Assembly (NCBI GenBank): GCA_013407085.1
Contig: JACCGJ010018191.1
Coordinates: 18,551-82,550 of the forward strand
Direction: 5' to 3'
From: Atriophallophorus winterbourni
Lineage: Eukaryota > Platyhelminthes > Trematoda > Plagiorchiida > Microphallidae
Length of the DNA: 64,000 nucleotides
Below, piece by piece: positions 41,538 to 54,359 of the stretch. Made by a program: the position numbers and the translations under genes. The notes below the pieces were generated by a model, which ran no database searches, was not told the DNA's origin, and was given only the letters and a program-made list of their open reading frames with translations. The number at the start of each line of letters is the position of its first letter. Position 1 is the stretch's first letter.

Positions 41538-41754
41538 GGGTTAAAATACGATCAAGTCGTTTTGCATCAAGCATGTGTCCAAATTTCGAATGAATGTCTC
41601 AAAACTTGGAGCGAATCCCAAATGGAGTGTGCACGTAAAAAAATAAGAGTATCGGTGACCGTCAAAGCGGGAATAAGGAGTTTGTAATATAGCTGTGTGG
41701 TTACGTGTTGCTAGTCGCAATATTTGACCAAACATTTCAGCCGGTACAAAAATT

Positions 41755-41925
41755 ACGCATTTGAATGCATTTCTATCACAAACACACGACGACCGGTTTC
41801 GTACTTTTTACACTCATCGGATAATGGGCAGTACGATCAGGATCAGCATATCTTGATACAATTGAGGAATGGTAAATAACGTTTAAAATTTTAAACTACT
41901 GTTGGATAAGGTTTGCACAACCACA
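41755..41925 (-). repeat. H-family repeat, subfamily A, core mutated
   Basis: The minus strand reads ...TTATCCAACAGTAG... then CTGCCCATTATC, CCGATGA, GTGTAAAAAGTAC and GAAACCGGTCGTCGTGTG. The CTGATGA element is CCGATGA, so U4 is lost. GAAACCGGTC lies at 41791-41800. Confidence 0.7.
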
Positions 41926-41929
41926 TTCT

Positions 41930-43350
41930 GGCGCTCAATACATATTAGAGCGTAAGTTATCCTATATTCATCCCATCCTTGAAGAAGTCGAAAATAAAAA
42001 AGACAAATGTTGGAAATATTTTCACATTTTTGAATCTTAAATGCCTTACGCGAGTGAGCCATAATGTCAACCGATTTTGAACGTTTTCGCCCGTATCAGA
42101 ATGACGTGAATACAAGCCGTGTAAGGCGAATCGACCAATAAATCTGACTTTACAGCCCGTGAGCTTACTACAGACTGCCCAATGGTTAAACAAATATTAA
42201 GTGGAATGCCATTTAGTCGTGTTCCCTGTTTCGACTATCACACGTAGTCCGAAGAAGCTTCTAGATCAGAAGCAATACACTATACACACATGCCTTGGAA
42301 GATTACATACGAATTTCTTTCCATTATGACTACACGATCAGTCCAAAACATTTGCTGACGTTCTCTTGTTGTGAATATTGACGCGATCGACATCTGGGCA
42401 GAAAACTTGTGGTGACCGTGTTAACGTGTCTTCGAAGCCTCTGCCAAACATGTAATATGCAGTAGGATCAACACCACTATCTGCCATTGATTGAGCTGAC
42501 ATAATCGGACTACAATTCTATCTGCTATGTTTTGTGATATTGATAATAAATCACATCAGATGTTCAATTGATTTTCTTTAATAAACCCTCATGCATATCG
42601 AGCCTCGTGAAAGTTGAGCTACAAATATTGCTACATCTTAATTAACGATTGCTTGATAATAGAAAACTAATGTGATAAAGTTACACGCCTTTTTCTGAGC
42701 CGACCATTCATAATATTGATAACAAAATCCTCAATGTTCCCCATTGCAACTGAATTTCCAATGCAAATACATTTACCACACTGGTGGCGGCCAAATGTGA
42801 ATGGTCACTTGTTTCATATTTTGTTTTTGCTCAAATAATCTGCCTTTTCGCATCATACACTTTGTGATTTCGAGCCCAAACACCTTAGATGGCTTTTCGA
42901 AACTTGCCTGCAAGTGAGCTGTTACACAAAAGATTCGGTTCGGCTCCATTAGAGCACGTTGAATCTATATGATTTTATTGAACACAAATGTCGGACTTAT
43001 GAACAATATGCGGCCTATCAGTGTTGTTTATCTGAACATTCGGGATCTTCGTCGTTCAACAAATAAAAGTAGCAATTGCATACCCATGTTTTAAACTTGA
43101 CATCGCTCAACTAATCTGGGCCTATCTTACACGAATTTTAATCCCATCAACGAAATCCACAATTCTGAATACGGAAACTATCTCCAGAAACTGTTTGTGA
43201 AGTGTAAGTCCTTCGCGTGTAAGCGTCGTAGTAAGATCTTGGCCAGGAATCACGCTGTGATTCGCTAGTGAAACATCGTGGTTCGTTTTGTATGTAACAT
43301 TTGTTTTCAAGTGTAGCATTGTTTACTACAGTTCCATTGTTTCAAAGTTT
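41930..43350. other. Intergenic, nothing recognised
   Basis: AT-rich sequence with short ORFs lacking family resemblance. Confidence 0.45.
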
Positions 43351-43357
43351 TTTTTTT

Positions 43358-43450
43358 ACTGTCTCCACCTGATGAAGGCAATCAGCCAGCCACTGGGTGC
43401 AGAGTTTCAGTTCTGCCGGTGAGAGTGACGCAATACATTGGCGGTGGAAC
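43358..43450 (+). repeat. H-family repeat, subfamily B fragment
   Basis: 'actgtctccacctgatgaaggcaatcagccagccactgggtgcagag' keeps CTGATGA (43369-43375) and the GGC/GCC stem, but GAAACCGGT is changed to GCCACTGGG. Confidence 0.6.
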
Positions 43451-43459
43451 TGCAATGAC

Positions 43460-44370
43460 TACACGGTCGGAAAGTTCTGACGTTAAACTTCAATATTATG
43501 CGCACAAAAATTGCCTTCTAACTCGATTAGAAAAGCATTCAAAGGCTTAAGCTGTTTTAGTTTGACTGGATAGACACCCTACTTTATTTATCTGTTTCCG
43601 TCGTTTCACTCAGAACAACATGCTGAACACACACACCAAAATAAACCAAGGATTCTTAGAAGTTAGAAGTACATGTGAACCGTTATACTATTAGTGACAT
43701 TACACAGAATTGTTGATTATAATTAATAATTATTTCTTTTTAGGAAAAAATACTCAATTTTCTATGGTAATTATAAAGTCAACTGATGTCAACACACATA
43801 TTTTGATCTGAAACAAACATGTCGAAGCTTGGTTAACACATGTCAAGTCTTACTTCAGATGATCGTCCTTATCGAACTTTCGGACGCGTTTACTCGTGAT
43901 AGACCATCATACATTGGTCTACGCTAACCTGTTCACGCTTTCTAATAAAATAATTCAAAGTTTCAACAATTTATCTGTAGCACTACTTGATTTCCCGTCC
44001 CGAAAAAATGGCTTGGCAAGTCGTATATAAACACGTTTTTAAACCCAGTAAGGTTAACTAAAAAATGCGCCTTCCCGATTTTGACTCACTATAGAATCGG
44101 TCTCTCAAATACTGCATTTCTATCCTATAGCAAAACCATGAATTGTAGATGAAAAACTGTAGTTTAAAATTTAATTATTGTCAAAATTTCATTTATTCCT
44201 TCGATACAGTTATACATCTGTGAGGTAAAATGTTCCCATCCATGGTTTATTCAACTTTTATACACTTGGATGGCAGGTAGCGCAACTTTGCTCTACACGA
44301 AATATGTTCAAAGTGATTCAAAGTTGTCATGGTCCAGAAAGCATTTAGCTTAAACCATAGGATGAAGTTA
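43460..44370. other. Intergenic, nothing recognised
   Basis: AT-rich; no coding or repeat signal linked to the families above was seen. Confidence 0.4.
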
Positions 44371-44379
44371 TGAGTTATA

Positions 44380-44850
44380 TACAATAAAAAAGAAGAAGAA
44401 CGGGGAAACTCATGTAGTGTAAATCGTATCAAAATTCGGGTTTTCTCTCAAGTATTTGTCCAAATTAGCTTTAAAAATATCCAGGTTGGACAAGTGTGTA
44501 ACAGTGGAGGGGAGGGTGTTCCATGTGAAACTTGCACGTACAGCATACTAATATCTACGACAGTTCAGTCTTGAAGTCTTAATAAGCAATTTAAGTCCGT
44601 GTTTCCGACTGGCACGGGGTGGAGAGCGTGTGAAAAGTTTGGACAAGGGATGGTTAGGGACGTGCATAATGTTGTACATCAGTATGAGGTCACCTCTTAG
44701 TCGACGACAGCGAAAGTCTAAAAGATTGAGACTCCTCAAACGTTCTTCATATGGTTTAGCAGCTAGTCCGGGTACAAGCTTTGTTAAGGTTATTCGGCAC
44801 TTAAATCCGCGTTACGTATTTACAATCATATTAAATACCGATTTTCGTGG
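44380..44850 (-). mobile_element. CR1-like LINE, C-terminus and (TTC)n tail
   Basis: The minus strand reads KPYEERLRSLNLLDFRCRRL, RGDLILMYNIMHVPNHPLSK and LKLLIKTSRLNCRRY. It then reads ASFTWNTLPSTVTHLSNLDI and FKANLDKYLRENPNF, the typical end of CR1-like ORF2. A short tail with 'gttcttcttctttttta' follows. Confidence 0.82.
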
Positions 44851-45839
44851 AACCGATTTCAAATCAATAAAAGATTATATAATTTTGAATAGTGTAACTT
44901 CTAGCAAACGTATTGTTACTGTCTTTTTCAGTGGTAACAACGGATAACTGGACGCAAGCCGGTACCACAACATCATTCGGTACGGCGTGATCGCAACGGA
45001 TTGACCGTTCGCCGGGGTTGAAATGCCGCACCAGATACAACGCTGCAAGTGTTTACGCAAAATATTTGGAAGCTAACCGTTAATAAACAGCAACACGTTA
45101 TCCTTCTTATCACAATCGTATTTGTTCAATCAATCTAATCAAGTACTCGTTAAATTGTACAATCATTTTGATGTTGTTTTTCGCCGTAGTGCTATATCAC
45201 TGCTGGCCTAGACTGTTTAGTCCAATCATGTGAATATAGCTATATTAATTTCAGTGAGCGTCGAAACAGTTGATATTAGACAAGACACAATAATAATCGT
45301 ATATCTAAGATTCATATACCGGAGAAACGTACCAGTCAACAAAGAAACAATGGATTTTAAACAGGAAACACCACACGCTCAGCGGAACTGAACTTCAAGT
45401 TTTATCATGCTTGGATCCATATTAGCTCAAGTGTGCTCAACCATGCTTTTCAATTTTTCAACGATTTCAGATCGGAAACATCACTTGGTGTAGCCGAGAT
45501 TGTCCACTCGAAAGAGCAAATGGAATGATTTTGTTTCCATGCAATGAGTTGGGTTGAGAATCAACGTAAACTGTATCACCTTCCACCATTGGTAGTAAGG
45601 TGTCAGATTTGACCCATCGTTTGAAACCGATATTGAAAAGTAGATAGGACGAGCAACTGTCATCTGTTTCTCTTTGAAATCCCAGGTCTTGGTTAGCCGC
45701 AAGTTGACCTTATAAACGAAAATATTATACAGTGAGTGCGTTCCCAATAATTACAGGATTTGCAAGCATTTGAGACACCAGACGATTACGATAGGACTAA
45801 AAAATATGAAAAATAATGCTACACAAGGAGTATATCAAA

Positions 45840-46460
45840 TTTACGGATCACGAATGATGTTCGTTTGCATATGTAGGTCCAATTTCGCTTTAAATATCGC
45901 CATGCATGGTGATTTTACTTTATTATATATCATTAAAACCGGTACCATCTACGCAAGACACAAAATTTAGGCAGAATGCTTTTAATTTAAGGAATATAAG
46001 TTTCAAGTTGAACATTTCGTGTATGGACAGACTGGAAAAATCACGAGTGCCTCATAAATCTGGTGTGCAGAGCATGCTGACTCATTGATACGCCTGGGTC
46101 CACTATATAATCCTAAACGGTCTTAGTTCAGACGATTGACTCAGTATAAAGCTGGAATGAGGCTTACGCAACTCGTATGTTAAAACAAGTAATGTGAAAT
46201 ATTCTGACATTCATCCTACGCGATAGAAGAAGATACTTGTGAAAGCTCACTATTTCGCCACTATGTGAAGCGCCATCTTTGAGTTAGAGATGTGCATATA
46301 CGAATCTTGTTTGCTGAGCTTAGATCATGCCAACAGCGTTAAAATGCCTGCTGCTGTGAGGCTGTTTCAGAGATTATTCATCCGAAATCATACTGTTTAG
46401 TCATTTGAAAAGCTGTGGATCACGAGAACATTACGAGTTTGCCATGTGTATCCAGAGGAT
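45840..46460 (+). mobile_element. Highly decayed RTE-like LINE copy
   Basis: Nucleotide similarity to the RTE-like family is seen at 'acgcaagacacaaaatttaggcagaatgctttta', 'ttgaacatttcgtgtatggacagactgg', 'tctggtgtgcagagcatgctgactc' and the 3' part 'actgtttagtcatttgaaaagctgtggatcacgagaac...catgtgtatcc'. No frame is kept. The left edge (45840-45915) instead resembles 38470-38560, a CR1-type ending. Confidence 0.55.
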
Positions 46461-46469
46461 GTATTCAAT

Positions 46470-48860
46470 GCTTTTCGCTCATTTTAATATAATTTTCAAA
46501 ATTTCCGCCATTTTGTGTCAAAATTGACTACTAAATATTTTTTAAATATAATGAAGACTAAAATAACACGCATGGGAATCCATTGTAGTCTTCGAAATAG
46601 GAAATAATCAGATAGTGTGGATATTCCATTAAATCTTAAACAAATAGTGGCTTTAGATTTTTGTTTAATATGTCACACCTTCAAAATGGCCTAGAGGTCA
46701 ATCACGTCTAATAATGAAAATTCTTTTGAAATCATTATTCAATTTCGCTTCCGAAGATTAAAATAAGCTCGTATTTTCCTTCAATAACTAATGACACTTC
46801 TACACCACATGGGCAATCCACATTCAAATCAAGTTACACGGAGAATCTTACCATTACTTCATCTGCTATTTCACTTCACCATTAAGCAACATATGGGGAC
46901 AGGTGTATTTGAAGATTCGGATCCGAAATTCGATGGAAATCCTGGCGAAAATACTTTGATTGTAAAGGTGAAGCCTTTAATGAAACAACACGTTAAATGT
47001 TCTTGTTTCAATACGTCGTTTCGACTAGGGCTCGCCAAAAACCGATAATTTTAATAATGATTTTATTCAACTCTCATTTATATAAAAGCGGTTAAAATCA
47101 GTTTTCAAAATTTTTAAGAACAGTAATCTACAGGAGACGCGAATACGTATACAATTACTATTTATTGTCACAAAGAACAATCTTAATCTTCTTTATATTT
47201 TATAATTTTAATCAACATTTAGAACTTGCTGGATGATGCACATCTTTTTGGAAATAGTCCCACGTCATCTTCGTAACAGAAATGCGGCTACAATCTCACC
47301 ATACAAGCAGTAAATTGTTATATTCCGCTACGTCACACAGCCCTAACGGCCATAAAATAAGAGGAAAATAGTTGCACTGAATCATAGCCAACAACACTTT
47401 TGCCCGGGTATTCCTGGTCACTATTACAGGTTAACCTCTTGAGGCCACGAGCGGCAAACGGTGTCGGCGGTATAACGCGAACAATGTATGACTTGCCGTC
47501 CGCACCAGAAGCCTAGAATTTGACTCTGTAGCGATTGAGGTAAAGCTGTAGTTTACCACAAGCACAGTGATGGCACACACCAAATGAGAACTCCGGAATG
47601 ATGCACAGCCGGAGCTGGTAAAAATCACGCAGTACAATTGAAAGTTGTGAGCAAGTCCTGTGGTTGATGCGCAGCTGGGTCACTGGATGATTGTACACAG
47701 GTCCTTGTGTGGATGCGCAGCCGGTTGGATGGAAGACGATGGCCACCCTCGCGGCAGCCTAAGGGGAAACGAACTCCGACGAGTGCGGCGTAGAGTTCGA
47801 CAAAACAAAAGGATTGAGAATCAATATAATATAAAAATAGAATAACCAACATTATTATTCTCATTCACAATAGGAACGAAGAAAGAGTTTGACAAACTTT
47901 TCTACGTGTTGTGCGATATGAAAGCAAACGATAATATTGGCGCAAAATAAAAAAGATACAGATGAAATGACACTTCGTTATAACTCTACCATATAAATTT
48001 CGCACAGTTACTACAAGGTTATAGATGACTTCAAAGTAACAAACATAGAAAGGGGTATTATTCATCGAGTATACTAAGTTTAACGCGCATTCAATAAGTT
48101 GTTTTGATGATTCTCTAAATAATCTTTATTTGTGAAATATCACCTCTTGGACATAGTTTTCATAACTAAGAAATCTCCTATGTCTGAATGAACATGTCAT
48201 CATACAGGTGAAGTATCTTTGCCAAGATGTCGTTGAAACAATTTAGAAAATCACGATCGTGGTAGTAATGTTCTCTTGAACACGAAGTTACGTAAACGAG
48301 GTTTGGGCACATGACCTAAGCTTCCAATATTATTCAAGAAGTATATTAAAATGTGTACTGGGTTGCGAGAGTTGAAAGTTGTTTGAGCTACAAAATATCC
48401 CATCACTCGGTAAACGATTCGGTAACTGATGAATACGGTACACATATCTGCCATTTGAAATAAAATGTATTATTCAGAAAGTATAGCGCATATAATGAAT
48501 TTCACGTGGAAAATCATCTATCGGATGGCTCGTGATCGAGCTAATTTAAAACCACATTTTCCGCCTTCCGCAGTTTGGTTGGAAAAGCAACATCTACGTT
48601 GAAACCTACCGGAGCACTGACATGGTAACACTTCCCCATTCAGTCTAGGAGAACAAGCGATACAGGTTTCAAGTCCGTTCAATCCGAGAAATGTTCCACG
48701 AAGTGAAATTTCCATCAAACCAGAAAGTGCTCTCAAACCGGGAAAGGATCTTGAAGGATAAAGAATAATATCACACATATTAAAGCAAAGTAGTAACTTT
48801 CTATGAAAGCCATTCACACAGTTGGATCTTGAATCTTCAGTCAATCAATGATGAATGATA
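46470..48860. other. Intergenic, no recognised feature
   Basis: Holds a small minus-strand frame of 108 residues at 48518-48844 with several cysteines and no family I can name, and two similar blocks 'gatgcgcagctgggtcactggatg' and 'gatgcgcagccggttggatgg' near 47660-47735. Neither is convincing as a gene. Confidence 0.4.
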
Positions 48861-48869
48861 GATACCATT

Positions 48870-50935
48870 TACATTCACCGAAAATGTAGAACAGTAAATC
48901 TCATTTACCAAAAAGTGAATCACACAAAAATCCCTAATTTCCAGCCTGTCACTTATTTATCTCTGGTATATAAACTAATTGAGCGTCTACTTTTGATAAA
49001 CTTATTAATTATTTTAAAAATAACGGGATACTTTCGAGTAACTGCATACATTAAGAACATAAGATTCAAGCTTATCCCATCTAGTGATAACGCTTAACGG
49101 CAAGATTACATTTGGCGTTGGCTACCTTGATATTAGCAAAGAATTTGATCATGTCCAAAACAGCCTATTGCACAACAAGTTGAAAAGACTCTGTAGCACG
49201 GCAATAGTGTTTGTGTAAATAAAGGCGTTCCAGACTGACTGCGTGATGCAGGTACCTTTCAAAACCAATCGCAACTATCAATGAAGTTCCACAAGGCTCA
49301 ATTCTGGGCCTGGTACTCTAGGTGGTCTATGTCAATGGGTTACTCGAGCTATAACTTATCGTTATTCACTGACATCAACAAGATCTGGACTCGTATCTGT
49401 TGTTTCAAAAATAGTGAAAAGAGGATTCAAATTCGTGATCCGGAGTCGAACACAGAAATGAATAAAGGTGAGAATCTGTGCGTGGAGAAGCCACGTACTG
49501 CAGGCAACACATGAATCCTGGGAATCCTACCGTTTATTGAGGAACAAAGTTACTAAACTTGTCCAAGAGGATAAAAAAGTGTATCAAGTCAATCTGATTG
49601 ATAAAAATGAACGAAACCCGAAGCTCCCCTAACAGATCGTGAACAGTAGGGCCAGGGTAAAGCCGGGCGTTTCTGATTAACTTACTACGACTGTAACGAC
49701 ATCCACTGCTCTCGAAGCCGCCAACGTACTCGCTTAAATGTTCTACCCTAACGAGCGCTTATTTTGTGTTATGTCTGCATTCAGGTCACAAATTAACACA
49801 ATACACGGAAAATCTGTGAACCGCGAGAGTGTTTTGGTAAGACTACTCGTGTTAAGTACAAAAAATCGCCGGGTGTTGATGAAATAACACCTTTCCTCCT
49901 AAAACAATGCACCCATGCACTATCCATCCAAGTAGAAGTTACAAGTGGCCTACATCAAGGCTCAGTCTTGGTGCCAATAATATCCCTGGTGTACCCGAAC
50001 GGTATACCTGAAATCAAAGTCTGGACTAGCGTACTCACCATAGAAGATTGTTAAATTCTACTAAAAGACCTCGAAGCACTTCATACGTGGTCTTTGCGAA
50101 ACTGATTACCATTCAAAATTCAAGAAATGTAGAATGTTAATTTCGCTAAATCCTTTGAATACACACATTCCCTGGAATCTCGGCAACCTTCATGAGTTAC
50201 GGAAGAGAAATACCTGGGCGTATGGATTAGCAGTAATCTGAAGTCTTCACGGCAGTGTTATTTGGTATACGAAAAGTCATGCCAAAGCTTAGCTCGGCTC
50301 AGAAAGTTCTTCGGTAGTTTCTCAAAGCAGGTACTACCACGGATAATTAACACCTATATCCAGCCAGCAACGGAGTAAGCTGTTCAAGCATGGTCTCCAT
50401 GGTCACAAAAGGACATGACCTTGTTGCAACGGGTATACCACCGCGCTACAAAACTGGTGACCGGGCTATGCAACAGGCCATACGAGGAGCGGATTGCAAC
50501 TCTATACCTCTTTGACTTTTCGTACCGTCATCTCAGGGGTGACTTGATCCTATTGTTCAACATTCTGCATACAGTGGATCACTCACTTGAACACCTGTTT
50601 CATCGGCAAGAAGCACGTGATAGCAGATCTCTTGTCTACAATTTAATTATTACACACTCTAGATCAAATTGTGGAAGGTTCTTTTTTGATCTCCGAGTTT
50701 GTTTTATATGGAACTATGTGCCCCATATATCATTTGCGCAACAAGCCTCAACATGTTCAAGGCTGAATTTGACAAGTATATGTTGACCAAGTCCAACCTG
50801 GCACCTGAATACATAAACTAACTTTTCGTATTGATAAAACATCTTTGTTGTTTTAAGCATTCATTATATTTTTACTCTAGGGTTGCTGTAAACTATTTGC
50901 TATTTGGACCAATAAAACTTTGAATTGCTTTGAGT
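48870..50935 (+). mobile_element. CR1-like LINE, reverse transcriptase to C-terminus (decayed)
   Basis: Readable pieces in order are NFQPVTYLSLVYKLIERLLL, VEVTSGLHQGSVLVPIISLV, EKYLGVWISSNLKSSRQC, LPRIINTYIQPATE, AVQAWSPWSQKDMTLLQRVY, HRATKLVTGLCNRPYEERIA and YRHLRGDLILLFNILHTVDH. An element with the motif A/D core mostly deleted fits. The end near 50935 has an AATAAA-type sequence 'accaataaaactttg'. Confidence 0.82.
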
Positions 50936-50939
50936 TACA

Positions 50940-52610
50940 GAAAAATATTGATGTACTCAACGATTGGTCGTTAAAAACGGGCTATAATTAAACATTGCGA
51001 GCTTCTCAATATGTATTCGCATCCCTATATTGACATATGAGGTCAAAGATTTTGTTGTCCTGATAGATTGTCACTTGGAAAGCACCCGAAAATTGATGGC
51101 TGCATAAAAAATCAGATGTTTTTACCCACTCAAAGAAGCATTCAGTAAATGTTTGTCCAGACATTCTTTTGGATCATAAATACGTACCTGAGGCCAGTGA
51201 TGGTAAGATTGTGTCATATTTATCGCCGTGTTTCAGGTGGAATAACCAACTAGCTCAACGAATCTATAATGAAACAGCGGAACTTGTACAAACAGGATTG
51301 CTTGCCAGAATTTCACTGACATTCATGATAGATTAATCAGAGGTGCATTGGCATGCGTGCTAATAACAAGTTTCTTGTTTATAAGAATAACCCCACTCCC
51401 CGGCACATCACATGTGCAGAGCGCGTCTAAACGACCGACGAAAGCAATCGCAAATCTTCAACAATTCGAGTTTCGGAAGAATTGCATGGAAACCGTTCGC
51501 GTGGGAGCAGCCTCGATAACATGAGCAGACGAGCAACATCAACCGCTGTTGGAGGATATAAAATTATTCAATGTTGATCAAAAGACGTCAATGTGGTGGG
51601 CGCTTGAGCTGACACGGCTGGCACAAAATCGTTTGACACATCATATCAATCTGACAACCGGCACATAAATTCTCAGAACGGCGTGGCAGCATCGAGAATT
51701 GCCTTTATTCGTTGTCATGTGCTTACTGAACGCTTCTACCAATCGGCTTTTTATTGTAATTCATGGGTGAACGTGGTCAACGTTAAAAAAGTTGAGCCAA
51801 AGAATCAAATTTGACCCAATTGACAAGCGGGTGTAAATAATGTGGGACAACCTTGTTCATTCTGTCATCGTATGTCCTCGAATCCTGTATGAGCAGCGTA
51901 ATGGACATTAGGATAGGAAAGGCGGCTTGGTATAGGTTGACCTGACACATTTTCACCTCACCTCTCCTGTACTACCCTAACATTTATTCATATTTATCCA
52001 CGAGAACTGCTTTTCATGCGAATAGACACGCTAATCGCTGGAACACACAATTATACTCTGGTGTTACCGCATACCCATCGAAACCTTAGAAGATAATTTT
52101 ATTTGACTAGTCAGAATCTTAGCTACAATAAATTTCTACACGCCGTTACTCTATCAGATAGTATACATGATCTTAAAAAAATAAAAGAGTTCTTAACAAA
52201 GCACTCGTATCGGGAATCTTTACGCATGACGTGATATTAATTTCGGGTAGGCTTTCCCTCTACCACCACTTTCATTTTAATTAACAACACAAAGAATGTT
52301 CAAGCCCATGGATCATGCACGGAAGTCACTTGGAAGGAAGTTAAGTTGCTACATCATCCGACGACCAAACGTATTAAGCAAATGATGTAAGCTCATGAAA
52401 CCTCATCTGAACAACATCCACGCTTGGAGCTACATGTATTAAATTTGATATCCTATGGTTTTGCTAAGCGAAATACGATTAAGACTATTAAGCACTTTGA
52501 ATTTTCTCAGTGACAACGTTTTCGAAAAACGAAGAACAAAAAGAATAAGGATAATGTAAAAATATATTGATTGTGCATTAAAAATTAAAAATGGTGACCT
52601 CATTTGTGAT
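50940..52610. other. Intergenic flank of the zinc-finger gene
   Basis: No ORF or repeat was recognised. The right end (about 52300-52620) is probably the 3' UTR of the minus-strand zinc-finger gene, but I see no unambiguous polyadenylation signal. Confidence 0.4.
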
Positions 52611-52624
52611 TCTATGTAAACAGT

Positions 52625-53881
52625 CTATGGCTGCTGTGTAGGATAAAAGGAATACAGTTGCGTATTGGCAGGTTGTGAAGTTTGGTTGTATGGAAGGAGA
52701 TTTTGTTCCTGACAGCCTGGAACTGGGACAGTAACTGTAACTGGAAAGGGGGTAACACTGTAGGAAATCGAAGTATCGAAATTAGCAGCCATGTTATTGT
52801 TTGGATTCAAATGAATCCTGCGGTGCGCGTGGAGATAGCTTTTGCTCGTGAAACTTTTATCGCATCCCGGGAACTCACAACGATATGGTCGTTCGCCAAT
52901 GTGGATATTCATGTGTTCTGTGAGACTTCTAGTGTACAAAAAGGTCTTCCCACATCCAGGTTGCGTGCAGTGATACTGTCGACGTTGGTTTTTGTCTATG
53001 TGAACACGTTTATGTGCGAACAGATTGCTTCGACGTGCAAAACGATAGGAACAACCAGGATAGTCACAAACGTAAGGACGTTCTCCAGTGTGAATCCGAA
53101 AGTGCTCAACTAAGCGATCATGACCGTAAAATATTTTATCACAGCCAGGATAACTACATTTGCAAGGACTGTTTGTGAATGCGGATTGGTGTAAAAGAAG
53201 GTGTTCACAGAGTGCCGGCTGTGTGCTAAAACTGAGGTTACAGCCTGGTTGTATACAAGGAAATTCTCTAATCGCTAGATGCGTTTGTCTATGGTGCGAG
53301 AGGCTGCAGCGGCTGAAAAATACTTTTCCACAACCCCGCACGTTGCATGAGTAACGTTTGAGATAAGTTAAAGTGGTAACACGTGAGAAATCTGGTATCG
53401 GTTGAGTGGTGGTTTCGGGGAGATTTACGAATCCTGTGTCCAGACTTTGAGATGATTGACCAGTTGTGCATGGTGTGAGCTGCCTCAGATTGTCTTCTTC
53501 ATATTCTGGTTTGATGGTAACTGGGATTTCAGGTGATCTGTCCAATTCAGACTGTGCTTCAACTGGATTTTCCCCTTCCAGGTCATTTGCACAAGTATTG
53601 TTCGCAGTAATATTGGGATCTTCTTTTCGTTGATGTGTAGTTTGCTCTGCCTCGCCGGAAACCTGACCAGCTTGGTTAGAATAATTTTCTGAAAATGCTA
53701 GTTCGAAAAATCGCACTGCAATTTCATTCAACAGCATGGCAAGCGCTGAATTGACAAGTCCCATTGCTAATAATGGTAATTTGATTGTCGATACATCAAT
53801 TGAGGTGTTTTCTGGTTCATTTCTAGCATAACAATCATTGTTCGATTGCATCCTCAATGTTTCGCCAGCTAACTGAGGCAT
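52625..53881 (-). CDS. C2H2 zinc-finger protein with six fingers, 418 residues, single exon
   Basis: Six C2H2 fingers lie at residues 177-201, 207-231, 240-264, 270-294, 303-327 and 333-357, each with the spacing C-x4-C-x12-H-x3-H. The linkers HTGERPY (before finger 4) and HIGERPY (before finger 6) are of the Kruppel type. The x4 spacing with P-G-C is shared with TFIIIA, YY1 and ZXD-like factors, so a nuclear DNA-binding regulator is likely; no orthologue is recognisable. The first 170 residues are acidic and Gln/Ser/Thr-rich, with a hydrophobic helix around 34-65 and an IKPE sequence (123-126) fitting the SUMO-site consensus. The tail is Pro/Gln/Tyr-rich. ATG 53881 is the first Met after an in-frame stop about 37 nt upstream, which supports the start. 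Lack of introns could reflect a retrogene. Confidence 0.88.
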   Translation of the reverse strand: MPQLAGETLRMQSNNDCYARNEPENTSIDVSTIKLPLLAMGLVNSALAMLLNEIAVRFFELAFSENYSNQAGQVSGEAEQTTHQRKEDPNITANNTCANDLEGENPVEAQSELDRSPEIPVTIKPEYEEDNLRQLTPCTTGQSSQSLDTGFVNLPETTTQPIPDFSRVTTLTYLKRYSCNVRGCGKVFFSRCSLSHHRQTHLAIREFPCIQPGCNLSFSTQPALCEHLLLHQSAFTNSPCKCSYPGCDKIFYGHDRLVEHFRIHTGERPYVCDYPGCSYRFARRSNLFAHKRVHIDKNQRRQYHCTQPGCGKTFLYTRSLTEHMNIHIGERPYRCEFPGCDKSFTSKSYLHAHRRIHLNPNNNMAANFDTSISYSVTPFPVTVTVPVPGCQEQNLLPYNQTSQPANTQLYSFYPTQQP

Positions 53882-53924
53882 TGCAGTCCGCTCAATTCCC
53901 GCGTCTGTTTTTATCGATTACTGG

Positions 53925-54235
53925 ATGTTGTTGTTGTTGGTTTGGACCAATCAATTCGCAGCGCTCTGTCTATGTGTGGTGCTGTCTGTGAACCAACAGA
54001 GACTGCAGCAGGCACATGAAGCATGCGCGCGCACATACGGATACATACGCACGCACCTACGAATGAAGAGCAGGCATGGCTGGCTCGGCTAGGCGTGTGC
54101 TGGATTGGTCAAGCAAACTGTTCGAACAAAGCAAATTTGTTGTTGATTGGACTGATTGATTATGCTGCTGTTGTTTACGGCAGCGATTAACATCATCCGG
54201 CTGGCCTCGCCTAAACAGTTTTCTCTATCATAGTA
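53925..54235. other. Upstream flank of the zinc-finger gene
   Basis: Probable 5' UTR and promoter region of the minus-strand gene. It has alternating 'cgcgcgcac...acgcacgcacc' segments but no core promoter element I can name. Confidence 0.35.
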
Positions 54236-54350
54236 ATGCGTTGCTCACATCCCCCGCACTTAGAAGCCAATAGTTGTTACTGGTTGTTTGCCGTCATCAG
54301 GTGAAAACAGAAAGATTAAGTTCAGTGAGCATTGAAAATGCGTATTTGTG
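54236..54350 (-). repeat. H-family repeat, subfamily B, core mutated
   Basis: The minus strand reads TTCAATGCTCACTGAACTTAATC, CTGTTTTCAC, CTGATGA (complement of 54294-54300), CGGCAAACAACCA and GTAACAAC. GAAA has become GTAA and ACCGGT is lost. Confidence 0.65.
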
Positions 54351-54359
54351 GCATTTTAG

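Noticed and set aside
48518..48844. Cysteine-containing 108-residue minus-strand frame
   Set aside because: The cysteines do not form a recognisable zinc-binding spacing and no neighbour or repeat supports it.
52682..53354. Plus-strand ORFs within the zinc-finger gene
   Set aside because: They are antisense to the six fingers and lack any domain; the minus-strand frame explains the region.
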